Position numbers and translations under genes: made by a program
From: Caldinitratiruptor microaerophilus
Lineage (GTDB): Bacteria; Bacillota; Sulfobacillia; Symbiobacteriales; ZC4RG38
Assembly: GCF_025999835.1 (NCBI RefSeq)
Contig: NZ_AP025628.1
Coordinates: 1,116,001-1,180,000, forward strand
Length of the DNA stretch: 64,000 nucleotides
Reading direction: 5' to 3'
The notes under the pieces: model-generated
What the model was told of the DNA's origin: nothing
The model's database searches: none
The model's input: only the letters and a program-made list of their open reading frames with translations
In this document: piece by piece, positions 17,937-26,287 of the stretch
Layout: every line of letters starts with the position of its first letter
Position numbering within the stretch: the stretch's first letter is position 1

Positions 17937-18794
17937 TCACGGCCTGAGCTGGCCGGACCGGGCGAGGTCCAGCCGTCCGTAGAGCACCCGGGGGCCGCGC
18001 GGCGCCGTGCCGTAGGGGTCCGGCTCCCGGGACACGCCGAGGCTGTCGACCGGCACGTCGTCGGGGACCCAGATGGCGAGGCTTCCGCTGCCAGAGGCGT
18101 CGACGATGAAGACGCCGCCGCTTCGCCGCTCCTGGCCGTGGATGAGCCAGAGCTGGTAGGCCTCGCCCGGCTCCAGGCGGGGCAGGCCCCGGGCGACGAG
18201 CCGGATCCACCGCCCGCGGCGGCCGGGGTCGAGGTACGTCGCCACCTCGGCCACCGCCCCCGGCGCCGCCGGGGTCGCGGCCAGCACGACCTCGACCTCC
18301 CCGAGCGGCCCCGTGGCGGCAGCGGAAGGGGAAGCGGCCGCCTCCAGGAGCGCCAGCCGCCGGCTCAGCCGGTTCACCTGCCAGAGCGCCCCGCCGAGGC
18401 TCAGGACCCACACGGCGGCCGCCAGGGCGATCCACGGCCGCCATCCCCGGAGCCGGACCCACCCCGGCAGCCGGAGCCACCCCCGCAGCCCGGCCGGCGT
18501 TCCCGGGCTGCCCGGCCTCCCTGCGCCGGGCAGGCCGGCACCGACCGGGGGCCGGCCGCCGGCGTCCGCAGCGGCCAGGGCGAGGATGCGCTGCCGGAGG
18601 TGGGGGGGTGGCGCCTGTTCGGCCGCGGCGTACGGGAGCAGGGACACGACGGCCAGCGCCTCCTCGTACCGGAGCCTGCAGGCCGGGCAGGTCGCCAGGT
18701 GGCTGCGCACCGTTTCCTCCTCGTCCCGGGGGAGAGCTCGCAAGGCCAGCGCGGCGATGCTTTCAGTGAAGGAACATTCGCGTTCGCTCATCAT
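17937..18794 (-). CDS. anti-sigma factor, zinc-finger and RskA type
   Basis: 285-aa membrane protein that should hold the adjacent sigma factor inactive. N-terminal anti-sigma zinc-finger region with a His/Cys cluster (HLATCPACRLRY, about residues 32-43), one membrane segment around residues 118-140, and an extracellular C-terminal RskA-like domain (VVLAATPAAPGAVAEV, LPRLEPGEAYQLWLIHG). Its first codons overlap the sigma gene by 32 bp, so both are coupled. It ends 6 bp from the convergent modC. Confidence 0.85.
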   Translation of the reverse strand: MMSERECSFTESIAALALRALPRDEEETVRSHLATCPACRLRYEEALAVVSLLPYAAAEQAPPPHLRQRILALAAADAGGRPPVGAGLPGAGRPGSPGTPAGLRGWLRLPGWVRLRGWRPWIALAAAVWVLSLGGALWQVNRLSRRLALLEAAASPSAAATGPLGEVEVVLAATPAAPGAVAEVATYLDPGRRGRWIRLVARGLPRLEPGEAYQLWLIHGQERRSGGVFIVDASGSGSLAIWVPDDVPVDSLGVSREPDPYGTAPRGPRVLYGRLDLARSGQLRP

Positions 18795-19347
18795 CGTCGG
18801 CCCCCTTCGGACCGGGCGCGAGGAGGGCGGCCCGGAGCGCCTCCAGACCCAGTCGCAGACGGCTCTTGACGGTGCCGAGCGGGATCCTGAGCTCGGCGGC
18901 GATCTCGCGGTGCGTGCGTGCGCCGAAGTAGGCCATCTCCAGCGCCTGGCGCTGCTCCGGCGGCAGCCGGCCGAGCGCCTCCTGGACCTGCAGGCTCAGC
19001 ACCGAGCGCAGGGCAGCCTCCTCGGGCGCGGCGGGGAACCCGGCCCGGCCGTCCGGCGAGGACAGGGCCGTCTCGCGCCGGCGCGCCCGCAGCGCATCCA
19101 CGGTCAAGTTGTACGCGATGTGGAGGATCCAGGTGCCGGCCTCGCCCCGCTGGGGATCGTAGCGCGCCGCCTGCCGCCAGACCCGCAGGAAGACCTCCTG
19201 GGTGACGTCCTCTGCGGACTGGGCGTCCCCGAGCATCCGGAGGGCGAGCGAGTAGACCGGGCGGGCGTAACGGTCGTACAGGTCGCCGAGGGCGCTCCGA
19301 TCGCCGGCGGCCAGCCGGGTGACGAGCGCCGCGTCCGTTTCGCTCAT
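18763..19347 (-). CDS. ECF sigma factor, SigK/ECF19-like
   Basis: RNA polymerase sigma factor (194 aa) with region 2 (LYDRYARPVYSLALRML, DVTQEVFLRVWR) and region 4 (LGRLPPEQRQALEMAYFGAR and the helix-turn-helix THREIAAELRIPLGTVKSRL). Paired with an RskA-type anti-sigma factor, the arrangement of SigK-RskA systems. ATG start after GGAGG. A hairpin (19372-19409) separates it from the stalk-domain gene upstream. The inducing signal is unknown. Confidence 0.9.
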   Translation of the reverse strand: MSETDAALVTRLAAGDRSALGDLYDRYARPVYSLALRMLGDAQSAEDVTQEVFLRVWRQAARYDPQRGEAGTWILHIAYNLTVDALRARRRETALSSPDGRAGFPAAPEEAALRSVLSLQVQEALGRLPPEQRQALEMAYFGARTHREIAAELRIPLGTVKSRLRLGLEALRAALLAPGPKGADDDERTRMFLH

Positions 19348-19371
19348 CTCACTGTCCTCCAGGGGCGTACA

Positions 19372-19409
19372 GCCCGGCGGCCCCAGGGCTTCCCCAGGGG
19401 CCGCCGGGC
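19372..19409 (-). terminator. terminator after the stalk-domain gene
   Basis: Perfect 13-bp stem GCCCGGCGGCCCC (19372-19384) and GGGGCCGCCGGGC (19397-19409) with a 12-nt loop, between the stalk-domain gene and the sigma gene on the minus strand. Confidence 0.6.
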
Positions 19410-19438
19410 CATGCCGGGCGTAGGTGGCCGCCGGGCGG

Positions 19439-19924
19439 TCAGTGGCCCTCGACGGTGACCTTGACGGTCTTGGTGGCTTCGTCGAAGGCGTAGTGGTAAC
19501 CGAAGTTGTCGGCCAGGAACTTCAGCGGGACCTGCGCCCGATCCTTCACGATGTGGACGGGACCGGACAGGGGGCTGGACCCGCCACCGGAGAGGATGTT
19601 CACCTCGGCACTGCCCACGGTCAGGATGAAGTGCTGCCCGGCCGGGCCGAACACGTGTACCTGCCTCTTTTCGCCGTCCCAGTCGACCTTGCCTCCCCAG
19701 GCTTCCACGACGGCCCGGACCGGGACCCAGACCTGGTTGTCCTTGAACACGTGGACGGGAACCTCGAGGGTGACGTCCTTCTCGGCGATCCGAACCTGGG
19801 TCGAGCCTACCACGAACGTGCCGCTCGCATCGTGGGCGAAGGCCGTCAGGGCCGTGCCCAGGGTGAGGAAGGCGGCCAGCCCCAGCGCAACACCGAACCT
19901 GCGCACTGCACGCTGTACCCCCAA
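19439..19924 (-). CDS. secreted copper-amine-oxidase-N-type (stalk) domain protein
   Basis: 161 aa with a clear signal peptide (about residues 8-31, cleavage after TAFA), then a stalk domain of the copper amine oxidase N-terminal family: VPVHVFKDNQVWVPVRAVVEAWGGKVDWDGEKR and VPLKFLADNFGYHYAFDEATKT in sequence order, read here as two half-repeats. These domains are surface or wall-associated and do not themselves carry the oxidase activity. TTG start; a GTG at codon 7 is an alternative. Gap 19925-20332 upstream contains the dif-like site. Confidence 0.8.
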   Translation of the reverse strand: MGVQRAVRRFGVALGLAAFLTLGTALTAFAHDASGTFVVGSTQVRIAEKDVTLEVPVHVFKDNQVWVPVRAVVEAWGGKVDWDGEKRQVHVFGPAGQHFILTVGSAEVNILSGGGSSPLSGPVHIVKDRAQVPLKFLADNFGYHYAFDEATKTVKVTVEGH

Positions 19925-20215
19925 TCGGCGGATGGATGATGTTCACCTGGACATACGGGGCACGACGGGGGATGGATCACATGGGGGATGAAAAAGTTCG
20001 GTGGGGGGCAGCGTCCGCCCCGCGGCGCGACCCCAGGCTTACTTGTCCGGAGCCTTTGTACGCATCCCGCTGCGCGCCCCGGTCGCTCGCATGGTGCGGA
20101 GTTTCCTCGCACCGGGGCACGCGTGTTACAAGGGCGGTGGCCGCGCGGGGCCGAGTGCTGCCCGCCAGGGTGAGCCCAGAACTGCTGTGGAGGAAGGAGA
20201 ATGGCCGCTTCAAAT

Positions 20216-20243
20216 CCATCGCATAATGTATCTTATGCGATGT
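20216..20243. other. dif-like XerC/XerD recombination site
   Basis: A 28-bp site with 11-6-11 layout: left arm CCATCGCATAA, centre TGTATC, right arm TTATGCGATGT. The inner nine bases of the arms are perfect inverted repeats. The core matches E. coli dif, whose left arm ends GCGCATAA, centre is TGTATA and right arm begins TTATG. It lies 90 bp upstream of a tyrosine recombinase start. If it is the chromosomal dif, this window is at or near the replication terminus. Confidence 0.6.
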
Positions 20244-20332
20244 TGTGGCGGCAGGCAGGTTGCCGCCGCCGGGCAGCGAACTTCCCCTGGGGACACACTT
20301 CCAGGGCCACCCCGCGTACGGAGGTCGAACGG

Positions 20333-21547
20333 ATGGCGAACCGCGACGACCGAGTGTCCGATCCGCAGGACCGCGGCACGCCGCACGGCGGGACGCCGCG
20401 CCGGCGCCGGGGCTCAGCGCCCGGCGGAGTGCGGTCTGAGACCGCGACGGCCGGCCAGGTGCAGACCGCGGGCACGACGGCCGGCGGCGCACGGCCCACA
20501 GGCTCGGCGTCCGGTAGCGGGGCCGGCGGTCCTGACGCCGGCGAGGGCGAACCGGCGAAGCCGCCCCTGCCGCCGGAACTCGACCAGAACCTCGAGCGCT
20601 TCCGGGCGGCGGTGACGGGGTCCAACCGGGCCGCACGGACGGCCGAGGCCTACTACCGGGACGTGCGGATCTTCTTCGAGTGGCTGGTGGCCTCGGGCAC
20701 GGGCGTGCAGCGGGTCTCCGAGATCCGGCCCATCCATATTCTGGATTACCGCGTCGCCATGGTGAAGGACAATTTGAAATTGAGTACGAGAACGCGGCGC
20801 GAGTCGGCCCTCCGCCTCTTCTTCAAGCTGATGGTCGAGATCGGCCTCATCCGTGCCCAGGACAACCCGATGGTCGAGCGAAGCGCCTTCCAGCCGCGCG
20901 CCCGGGGCGGCCAGCGGGCCCTGCCCGTCTTCCTCAGCGAGGGACAGGCGCGGGAGTTCGTCCGGACCATCCTCGAGCGGGAAGACGCCCAGGGCGGCCG
21001 GCAGAGCTGGATGAAGGCGCGGGACGCCGCCCTCTTCACCCTCCTCCTGACCATGGGCCTGCGCGTCTCGGAACTGTGCTCGCTGCGGCTGCGGCATGCG
21101 GAGGAGATGCTGCGGCTGGGCTTCTGCACCATCCGGGGCAAGGGCGACAAGGAACGGGTGGTGCCCGTGCCGCCCACGGCCGCCCAGCGGCTTCAGACCT
21201 ACCTGCGCCAGCGGCCGGCGGTGTTCCCTGCCGGACACCCGCTGGAAGGCCAGCGGGTGTCCGACGCGCTTTTCCTGTCGAAGGACCTGACGCCGATCGG
21301 CCCCCGGGGGGTCCAGTTCCTCATCAAGACCTACGCGAAGCGGGCCGGCTTCTCGGCCGACCTGGTCCGGTCGCTCACCCCGCACAAGCTGCGCCACACG
21401 TTCGCCACGCTGCTGCTGGAGGGCGGGGCGAACCTGCGGGCGATCCAGGATCTCCTCGGCCATGCCCACATCTCGACCACGCAGATCTACACCCACGTCC
21501 GGCGCGAGAACCTGCGGGAGACCATCCGCAGGCTGCCGCAGATCTAG
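20333..21547 (+). CDS. Xer-family tyrosine recombinase with low-complexity N-terminus
   Basis: Site-specific recombinase (404 aa). After an Arg/Gly/Pro/Ala-rich leader of about 80 residues comes a SAM-like core-binding domain (about 85-185) and a catalytic domain with the full set Arg244 (MGLRVSEL), His351 and Arg354 (HKLRHTFATLL), His377 (LLGHAH) and nucleophile Tyr386 (TQIYTHV). ATG at 20333 chosen for its GGAGGT site (20320-20325). An in-frame ATG at 20201 would place the dif-like site inside the gene and adds sequence unlike any Xer protein. Likely acts on the adjacent dif-like site to resolve chromosome dimers. Confidence 0.88.
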   Translation: MANRDDRVSDPQDRGTPHGGTPRRRRGSAPGGVRSETATAGQVQTAGTTAGGARPTGSASGSGAGGPDAGEGEPAKPPLPPELDQNLERFRAAVTGSNRAARTAEAYYRDVRIFFEWLVASGTGVQRVSEIRPIHILDYRVAMVKDNLKLSTRTRRESALRLFFKLMVEIGLIRAQDNPMVERSAFQPRARGGQRALPVFLSEGQAREFVRTILEREDAQGGRQSWMKARDAALFTLLLTMGLRVSELCSLRLRHAEEMLRLGFCTIRGKGDKERVVPVPPTAAQRLQTYLRQRPAVFPAGHPLEGQRVSDALFLSKDLTPIGPRGVQFLIKTYAKRAGFSADLVRSLTPHKLRHTFATLLLEGGANLRAIQDLLGHAHISTTQIYTHVRRENLRETIRRLPQI

Positions 21548-21572
21548 CCGGCCGGTCCCCTCCGGCCCCACC

Positions 21573-21595
21573 GACCCGGGGCGACCCGCCGGGTC
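21573..21595. terminator. short hairpin between convergent genes
   Basis: GACCCGG (21573-21579) pairs with CCGGGTC (21589-21595) in the 68-bp gap between the recombinase gene and the convergent S51-like gene. Confidence 0.35.
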
Positions 21596-21615
21596 CGGTC
21601 GGGGTCATGCCCGGT

Positions 21616-22656
21616 TCACGCGGGAAACGCGGAACGGTCTCCGGCCGCCACGGCGGCCTGCGCGCTCTCCCGGGACGGCGCCATGGGCCGGCGGGTGCGG
21701 AGGTTGAGGCTGTACCCGGGTACCAGGAGGTGCAGGCGCAGGCTGCACACCGGCGGGAGATCGCCCGGCGGCGGCTGGTCGCGGGTGGGGAGCACCTCGT
21801 CGCAGGTCGTGGAGGTCTCACGGCCGTCCGCGAAGGTGACGGCGCCGTCGCCGAGGACCTGGGCCTCGTTCCCCCGCACGACCAGCACCGCGCCGGGGTC
21901 CAGCTCCATCCCGAGGTGCTGGGGCGAGAGGTGCGTGCCGAGGGCGTGGAGAAGGCCCGCGGGACTCGGCTGCCTCCCCGGGGGGGCATGGACCACCACC
22001 CCGGGCAGGAGGGACAGCCCGGGGACGGCCGACGTGCCGCCGCCCGCCCCCGGAATCACCAGGCGCTCCGCCAGCAGCAGGTGGGCCGGGCGCGTCGCCA
22101 CGAGCACGTGGCCACGGCCCAGGGCTTCCCCGAGGGCGCGGTGCACGGCCGTGCCCATCAGCGTGTCGAGCGCCCCGGCGATCTCTCCGGCCTCGAGCAC
22201 GACGACCTCCGCCTCGGCGAGGCGTGCGGCCAGGGCGCTGTCTTCCGCCGCGGCGCGGCCGGGCAGGTTGACCGTGTGGACCTCCGGAATGCCGTACTTG
22301 CGAAAGGCCCGGACCGCAGGGGATCCGGCCTGGGACCCGTGCGATCCGGCCGGCGCCTCCGGGGATTTCTCCGCGAGCTCCCCCGCGCGGAGCACGATCA
22401 CCCGGAAGTCCCGACCCCCCACCCGGTGGATGGCGGCAATCACCGCGTCGTGGGGAACCTCTTCGGAGCCGCAGAGGATCACCGTACCCGACCGGAGGTA
22501 GGGTTCGCCCGCGGCTGCGTCGGCGGCCGCCGCGTCCCGGGACCTGCGGGCGTGGCCGGTCAGGCGGCGCCAGAGACCGCGTGGCAGGACGATGGAACGG
22601 ATGAGGTTCGATGACAGCTCGTGCGTGATGTCGCTGAGTCGCTCGAGGTTCAGCAT
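21616..22656 (-). CDS. cyanophycinase-like (peptidase S51 fold) protein lacking the Ser nucleophile
   Basis: 346 aa. Layout fits the cyanophycinase-like S51 family: GTVILCGSEEVPHDAVIAAI near the start, KYGIPEVHTVNLP near residue 130, VVLEAGEIAGALD and a beta-strand followed by the helix that normally bears GTSAGA. At that place the sequence reads VLVATRPAHLLLAERLV, without the catalytic Ser, so peptidase activity is doubtful. ATG at 22656 chosen since MLNLERLSDITHEL looks native; the frame continues upstream without protein-like sequence. Same strand as an MBL hydrolase. Function unknown. Confidence 0.6.
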   Translation of the reverse strand: MLNLERLSDITHELSSNLIRSIVLPRGLWRRLTGHARRSRDAAAADAAAGEPYLRSGTVILCGSEEVPHDAVIAAIHRVGGRDFRVIVLRAGELAEKSPEAPAGSHGSQAGSPAVRAFRKYGIPEVHTVNLPGRAAAEDSALAARLAEAEVVVLEAGEIAGALDTLMGTAVHRALGEALGRGHVLVATRPAHLLLAERLVIPGAGGGTSAVPGLSLLPGVVVHAPPGRQPSPAGLLHALGTHLSPQHLGMELDPGAVLVVRGNEAQVLGDGAVTFADGRETSTTCDEVLPTRDQPPPGDLPPVCSLRLHLLVPGYSLNLRTRRPMAPSRESAQAAVAAGDRSAFPA

Positions 22657-22730
22657 TCCGGTCCCCCCTGTTCCCCCGCCCGGGCGGGGAAAGCCCCGTG
22701 CCGGGGGTCGCCGGGACAGGCCCCGGGCGG

Positions 22731-23705
22731 TCAACCCGGATGCGCTGCTGCGGCAGCGGCGCCGGCCCCGGCGCCCGGCACGCCGGCGACCCGCTGCCAC
22801 CGGCGCCGGGAGCCCGCATAGGCCGGGGCCACGGCTCCCTGCCGGGCAAGTTCGCTCAGGTGCGCCCGCAGGGCCGCGTGGTCCAGGTAGTAGGACACGT
22901 CGCTGTCGTAGGTCTTACCCAGTCTTGCCGCCAGGCGGTCCTGGAGGTCGTCTTCGCTCAAGGGTCCGTCTACCAGGATGTCCAGGATCAGGGATCCAAT
23001 ACGGCGGACGTGCCCTCGGTCCGCCTCAACCGCCACGCGAAGCGGGTCGCCGTCCCCGCCCGGGTCCGCGCCTCGATCGAGGTGTGGCCCGTGGCCCGGG
23101 ACGATCAGCCCCTCGGGCCGGGCGAGAAGGCGTTCCAGGCTGGCCAGGAAGGCATCCACCCGGACCAGGAACAGCACCGGGTGCCGCTCGAGGACCTCGG
23201 GCAAGAACACCCCGTCCCCGGCGAACAGGACCCCGTCGACGGCGATTCCCACCTGGGCCGGTGAATGGCCGGGCAGCGGTACGATCTCCAGCGACCGCCC
23301 CGCCACCTCGAACAGGCCTTCTCGGGGCAGGGCCATCGCGGGACAGGGCGCGGGAGGACGGAGGAACTTGACCGAGAGTCCGGGAGGCGGGCTTGCCCCG
23401 TAGATGGCCATCGGGGCGAGGTCGGGGTGCTCGAGGATCACGTGCTCGGGCGCCGGGGCGTAGACGGCGGGGCCATGGCGGCGGTGCAGCTCGGCGGCGC
23501 CGCCGATGTGGTCCGCATGGCAGTGCGTCGCCACCACGGCGGCCAGGCGGTACCCTTGCTCCAGAAACGGGCGGAGGGCTTTCCGGGGGGCGCCGGCGTC
23601 CAGCCCGGCGTCGATGAGGATGATCTCCCCGGACTCGCCCAGCACCACCCCGAAATTGACCCCGCCTTGCCAGTAAAAGATACCCGGTTTGAGTTCCGTG
23701 AGCAA
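22731..23705 (-). CDS. MBL-fold metallo-hydrolase
   Basis: Metallo-beta-lactamase-fold hydrolase (324 aa). The metal motif THCHADHIGG (near residue 60), a downstream His in LPGHSPAQVG (about 165), Asp in LFAGDGVF, and the last His in VPGHGPH are all visible, so two metals are probably bound. A C-terminal winged-helix-like part (GPLSEDDLQDRLAARLGK) follows, as in LACTB2-type hydrolases, which suggests a thioester or nucleic acid substrate. TTG start after GGAGGAA. Gly/Ala-rich tail. Confidence 0.85.
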   Translation of the reverse strand: MLTELKPGIFYWQGGVNFGVVLGESGEIILIDAGLDAGAPRKALRPFLEQGYRLAAVVATHCHADHIGGAAELHRRHGPAVYAPAPEHVILEHPDLAPMAIYGASPPPGLSVKFLRPPAPCPAMALPREGLFEVAGRSLEIVPLPGHSPAQVGIAVDGVLFAGDGVFLPEVLERHPVLFLVRVDAFLASLERLLARPEGLIVPGHGPHLDRGADPGGDGDPLRVAVEADRGHVRRIGSLILDILVDGPLSEDDLQDRLAARLGKTYDSDVSYYLDHAALRAHLSELARQGAVAPAYAGSRRRWQRVAGVPGAGAGAAAAAAHPG

Positions 23706-23729
23706 GGACGTTCTTCCTCCAGAAATTTC

Positions 23730-25889
23730 CTACTCCCACGCGATCACGATGTCATCGCCGTCACGGATGGGAGTGGCGAAGTCCGCCGGGCGGCCGGAGA
23801 CGGTCAACACGAGGCGGGACTGGCCGGACGGGGGGGACGAGGCCATATCCACGTGCTCGAGCACGTGGGCCAGCATCAGGGAGGATCCCCCCGGCTGCAC
23901 CACCAGGACGTCCCCGTCGTGAAGCGGCTCCTCCGGCCGGACGGGGTTGCCGTCCCGCCGGATCTCGAGGGGCACCGGTAGCGCCAGCGGCCGCCCGTTG
24001 ACGCGCACGCGCAGGGGGCGGTCCGCGATGCCGGCCGAAGTGACGGCCTCCCCCACCGTGGGGGGCGGCAGCGGCGTGACGTCGATGCGGCTGCCGCCGG
24101 AGACGGGCGTGGCCGGGTCGGCGGGAAGGCCGTCGACGGCCAGCCGGAACCGGGGGCGCCGGAGCACGTGCTCCACCCCCTCCGCCGGGCCGCCGGGTAG
24201 GGCGACCCGGTAGCGCAGGGTCACGGCTTCGTCAGCCCCCACGAGCCCGAGCGCGGCGAGGACCTCGCCGAGGGTGGCGGGCAGGCGGGCGACCACGTCG
24301 TCGTTGTCCCTCAGCTCCTCGTCCAGGGAGGCCGGCCTCCCGCTGACGAGCACGAGCGGCTCGATCCGCCGCTCCTCCCCGTTGACGGTGACCGCAAGCG
24401 GTGGGTGGTCAGGCAGCACGTCCCGGACGCGCGCCCGGCCGGGCTGCCCCGGGGCGGCCGGTTTCACCGTGATCCGGTCGCCGTGGCGCACGGGGCTGTC
24501 GAGGCCGGCCGCGGCCCCGTTCACCTCGATCCGCGCCGGCCGGCCGGCGGTGCCGGGGACGAGCTTCAGCTCGCCGTTCACCCGGACGGTCAAGCCGGGT
24601 CCCAGGCGGGGCTGCAGGTCCCGCATCGAGTAGCCGGCAGCCAGCAGCGCGTCGGCGACGGTGAGCCGGGAAGGATGGTAGAGCCGGACCCCGGCGCCGT
24701 TGACGTACACGTAGGCGACCCCCAGGGCGGTCTCCTCCCGGGCCGCGACGGCGATGCCGATGGGCGTCACCGCATCGGGGCCGCCCAGGAGCGCCTTGGC
24801 ACCCGTCACGCCCTGAATGGCGTCCCGCCCGCGGACCGCCACGCGCGCCGGAGGCAGGCCCAGCTCGGCGGCGACCGCCTCCGCCAGCCCCGGCGTCTGG
24901 CTGCCCCCGCCCACCAGGACCACGGCCTGCGGCGCGCGGCCATTCAGCCGCAGGATCCGCTCGGCGAGCCGGCGGGCCAGCGATTCGACGGCGGGCCGCA
25001 GGGCCGCGGCCAGCTCGGCGGCCGGAACCTCGTGGGTCACGCCGAGCACGTCCTGGAAGCGGACGGGTTGCCCCCGGTTGATCTGGCGCTTGACGGCCTC
25101 GGCTACGGTGAAGTCGAGGAGGTAGTGCTCCGAGAGGGCCTCGGTGATCTCGTCCCCCGCGACCGGCACCATGTCGTACGCCACGACGGTGCCGCCCTGG
25201 GTCACGGCGATGTCCGACGTGCCCGCCCCGATGTCGACGAGCACCAGGTTCAGGTGGCGCATCGTCGGCGGAACGACCACCCCGATGGCGGCGATGGGCT
25301 CGAGGGTGAGGGCCGTCATGGTGAGGCCGACGCGCTCGAGAACCGCCAGCAGGGAGTCGAGCACGCCCCGAGGGAGGAAGGTCGCGATCACCTCGACCCG
25401 GGCGACCTGCCCCCGCTGGCCTTCAAGCCGGGTGAGGGGGACGGAGTCGAGCTCCCAGCCCAGCACCGAGTGACCGACGTAGAGGTAGTTCCGGGCCTCG
25501 CCCTCGTCGCGGAGTCCCTCCGCCAAGGCGCGCTGGGCATCCTGCACGGCTTCGAGCTCGAGGGTGCGGACCTCGGCCCGGGTGAAGGGGCCGTCACCCC
25601 GCCCGGTCCGTACGGCGATCCCCCGGAACGTCCGGAGCGCCCGCCCGGCGGCCGCCACGGCGACCTCCTCCAGGCGGGTGCGGCAGCGCGCCTCGAGCCG
25701 CTCCCGGATGGCGGCCACCACCGACGAAACCTCGACCACGTCGTGGATCTGGCCGTCGAACATCGCGCGGCTCCGGTGCTCCATCTTCTCCGCCGCGACG
25801 ATGCGCAGGCCCCTGGCCGTCGGCTGCGTGACCAGGCCGACCACCTTGCGCGTTCCGATGTCCAGGCTGAAGGCCAGTTCGCCGCCCAC
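23730..25889 (-). CDS. FtsA/PilM-like actin-fold ATPase with C-terminal beta-grasp repeats
   Basis: 719 aa. Residues about 1-350 are an actin-like ATPase of the FtsA/PilM group: phosphate-1 loop LAFSLDIGTRKVVGLV, phosphate-2 LVDIGAGTSDIAV near residue 215, and adenosine motif VVLVGGGSQTPGLAEAV near 315. Residues about 400-719 hold several similar small beta modules, each ending in a DGDxI/DGDVL-type turn (for example HGDRITVKP, DGDVLVVQP, DGDDIVIAW), like ThiS/SLBB-type folds. It lacks the membrane-binding tail of true FtsA. Follows the YpmA-like gene by 4 bp. Such proteins occur in clostridial spore formers; the role is unknown, possibly envelope or sporulation assembly. Confidence 0.7.
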   Translation of the reverse strand: MGGELAFSLDIGTRKVVGLVTQPTARGLRIVAAEKMEHRSRAMFDGQIHDVVEVSSVVAAIRERLEARCRTRLEEVAVAAAGRALRTFRGIAVRTGRGDGPFTRAEVRTLELEAVQDAQRALAEGLRDEGEARNYLYVGHSVLGWELDSVPLTRLEGQRGQVARVEVIATFLPRGVLDSLLAVLERVGLTMTALTLEPIAAIGVVVPPTMRHLNLVLVDIGAGTSDIAVTQGGTVVAYDMVPVAGDEITEALSEHYLLDFTVAEAVKRQINRGQPVRFQDVLGVTHEVPAAELAAALRPAVESLARRLAERILRLNGRAPQAVVLVGGGSQTPGLAEAVAAELGLPPARVAVRGRDAIQGVTGAKALLGGPDAVTPIGIAVAAREETALGVAYVYVNGAGVRLYHPSRLTVADALLAAGYSMRDLQPRLGPGLTVRVNGELKLVPGTAGRPARIEVNGAAAGLDSPVRHGDRITVKPAAPGQPGRARVRDVLPDHPPLAVTVNGEERRIEPLVLVSGRPASLDEELRDNDDVVARLPATLGEVLAALGLVGADEAVTLRYRVALPGGPAEGVEHVLRRPRFRLAVDGLPADPATPVSGGSRIDVTPLPPPTVGEAVTSAGIADRPLRVRVNGRPLALPVPLEIRRDGNPVRPEEPLHDGDVLVVQPGGSSLMLAHVLEHVDMASSPPSGQSRLVLTVSGRPADFATPIRDGDDIVIAWE

Positions 25890-25893
25890 CGGC

Positions 25894-26106
25894 TCACCCC
25901 TCGCCGTCGCCCCGCCCGGCCGGCGGTCCCGCCTCGTAGATGGTGAGGCTGAACCGCCCTTCGTCCACCCGCCGGAGGCCGAAGATGAACCCCCGGTCCT
26001 TCAGGGAACGGTTCAGGAAGGTCACCAGCCGGACCGGGTAGTCCTCGACCGGCAGCACCGTTTCCGCCAGCTTGGGCAGGGGCGCGTGATCGGCTCGCAG
26101 ATCCAT
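25894..26106 (-). CDS. YpmA-like protein (DUF4264)
   Basis: 70 aa, matching the DUF4264/YpmA pattern: LAETVLPVEDYPVRLVTFLN, then RSLKDRGFIFGLRR and FSLTIYEA. A small cytoplasmic protein of unknown function, common in Firmicutes. ATG at 26106 (MDLRADH) chosen because the frame above it is Arg/Pro-rich filler and an AAAGGAT site precedes this start. The stop is 4 bp before the FtsA/PilM-like gene, so the pair is probably cotranscribed. Confidence 0.75.
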   Translation of the reverse strand: MDLRADHAPLPKLAETVLPVEDYPVRLVTFLNRSLKDRGFIFGLRRVDEGRFSLTIYEAGPPAGRGDGEG

Positions 26107-26219
26107 CCTCTCGCATCCTTTCGATCGGGCAGCGCCGGCAGGGGTGGCCCGCCCCGCCGGCGGAGCAACACGCGATTCAGTCTGCGACAGGCGCCGGCGC
26201 CGTTTCCGCCGATTCCCTG

Positions 26220-26250
26220 CCATACGAGCGCGGCGCGAGCGGGGAGATTA
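26220..26250 (+). promoter_or_regulatory. candidate forespore promoter of the YhcN-like gene
   Basis: CCATA/CATAC (26220-26225) and GAGATTA (26244-26250), 18-19 bp apart, resemble the elements at 5447-5476 and 26882-26911. Confidence 0.35.
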
Positions 26251-26287
26251 ACGCAGACGAGATGCGCTGCGGAAGAGGTGACGAGCG

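Noticed and set aside
17926-17940. GTGA-N6-TCAC match at the 3' ends of modC and the anti-sigma gene
   Set aside because: It lies between convergent gene ends, partly in the modC stop, with no -10 hexamer at the distance seen for the four nitrite-region sites.
20201-20332. Longer start (ATG 20201) for the Xer recombinase
   Set aside because: It would place the dif-like palindrome in the coding frame, adds residues unlike Xer proteins, and ATG 20333 has a better spaced GGAGGT.
23947-25946. Long open frames on the plus strand opposite the FtsA/PilM-like gene, and similar antisense frames throughout
   Set aside because: Low-complexity Arg/Gly/Pro/Ala products typical of the mirror frames of GC-rich genes; no family motifs.
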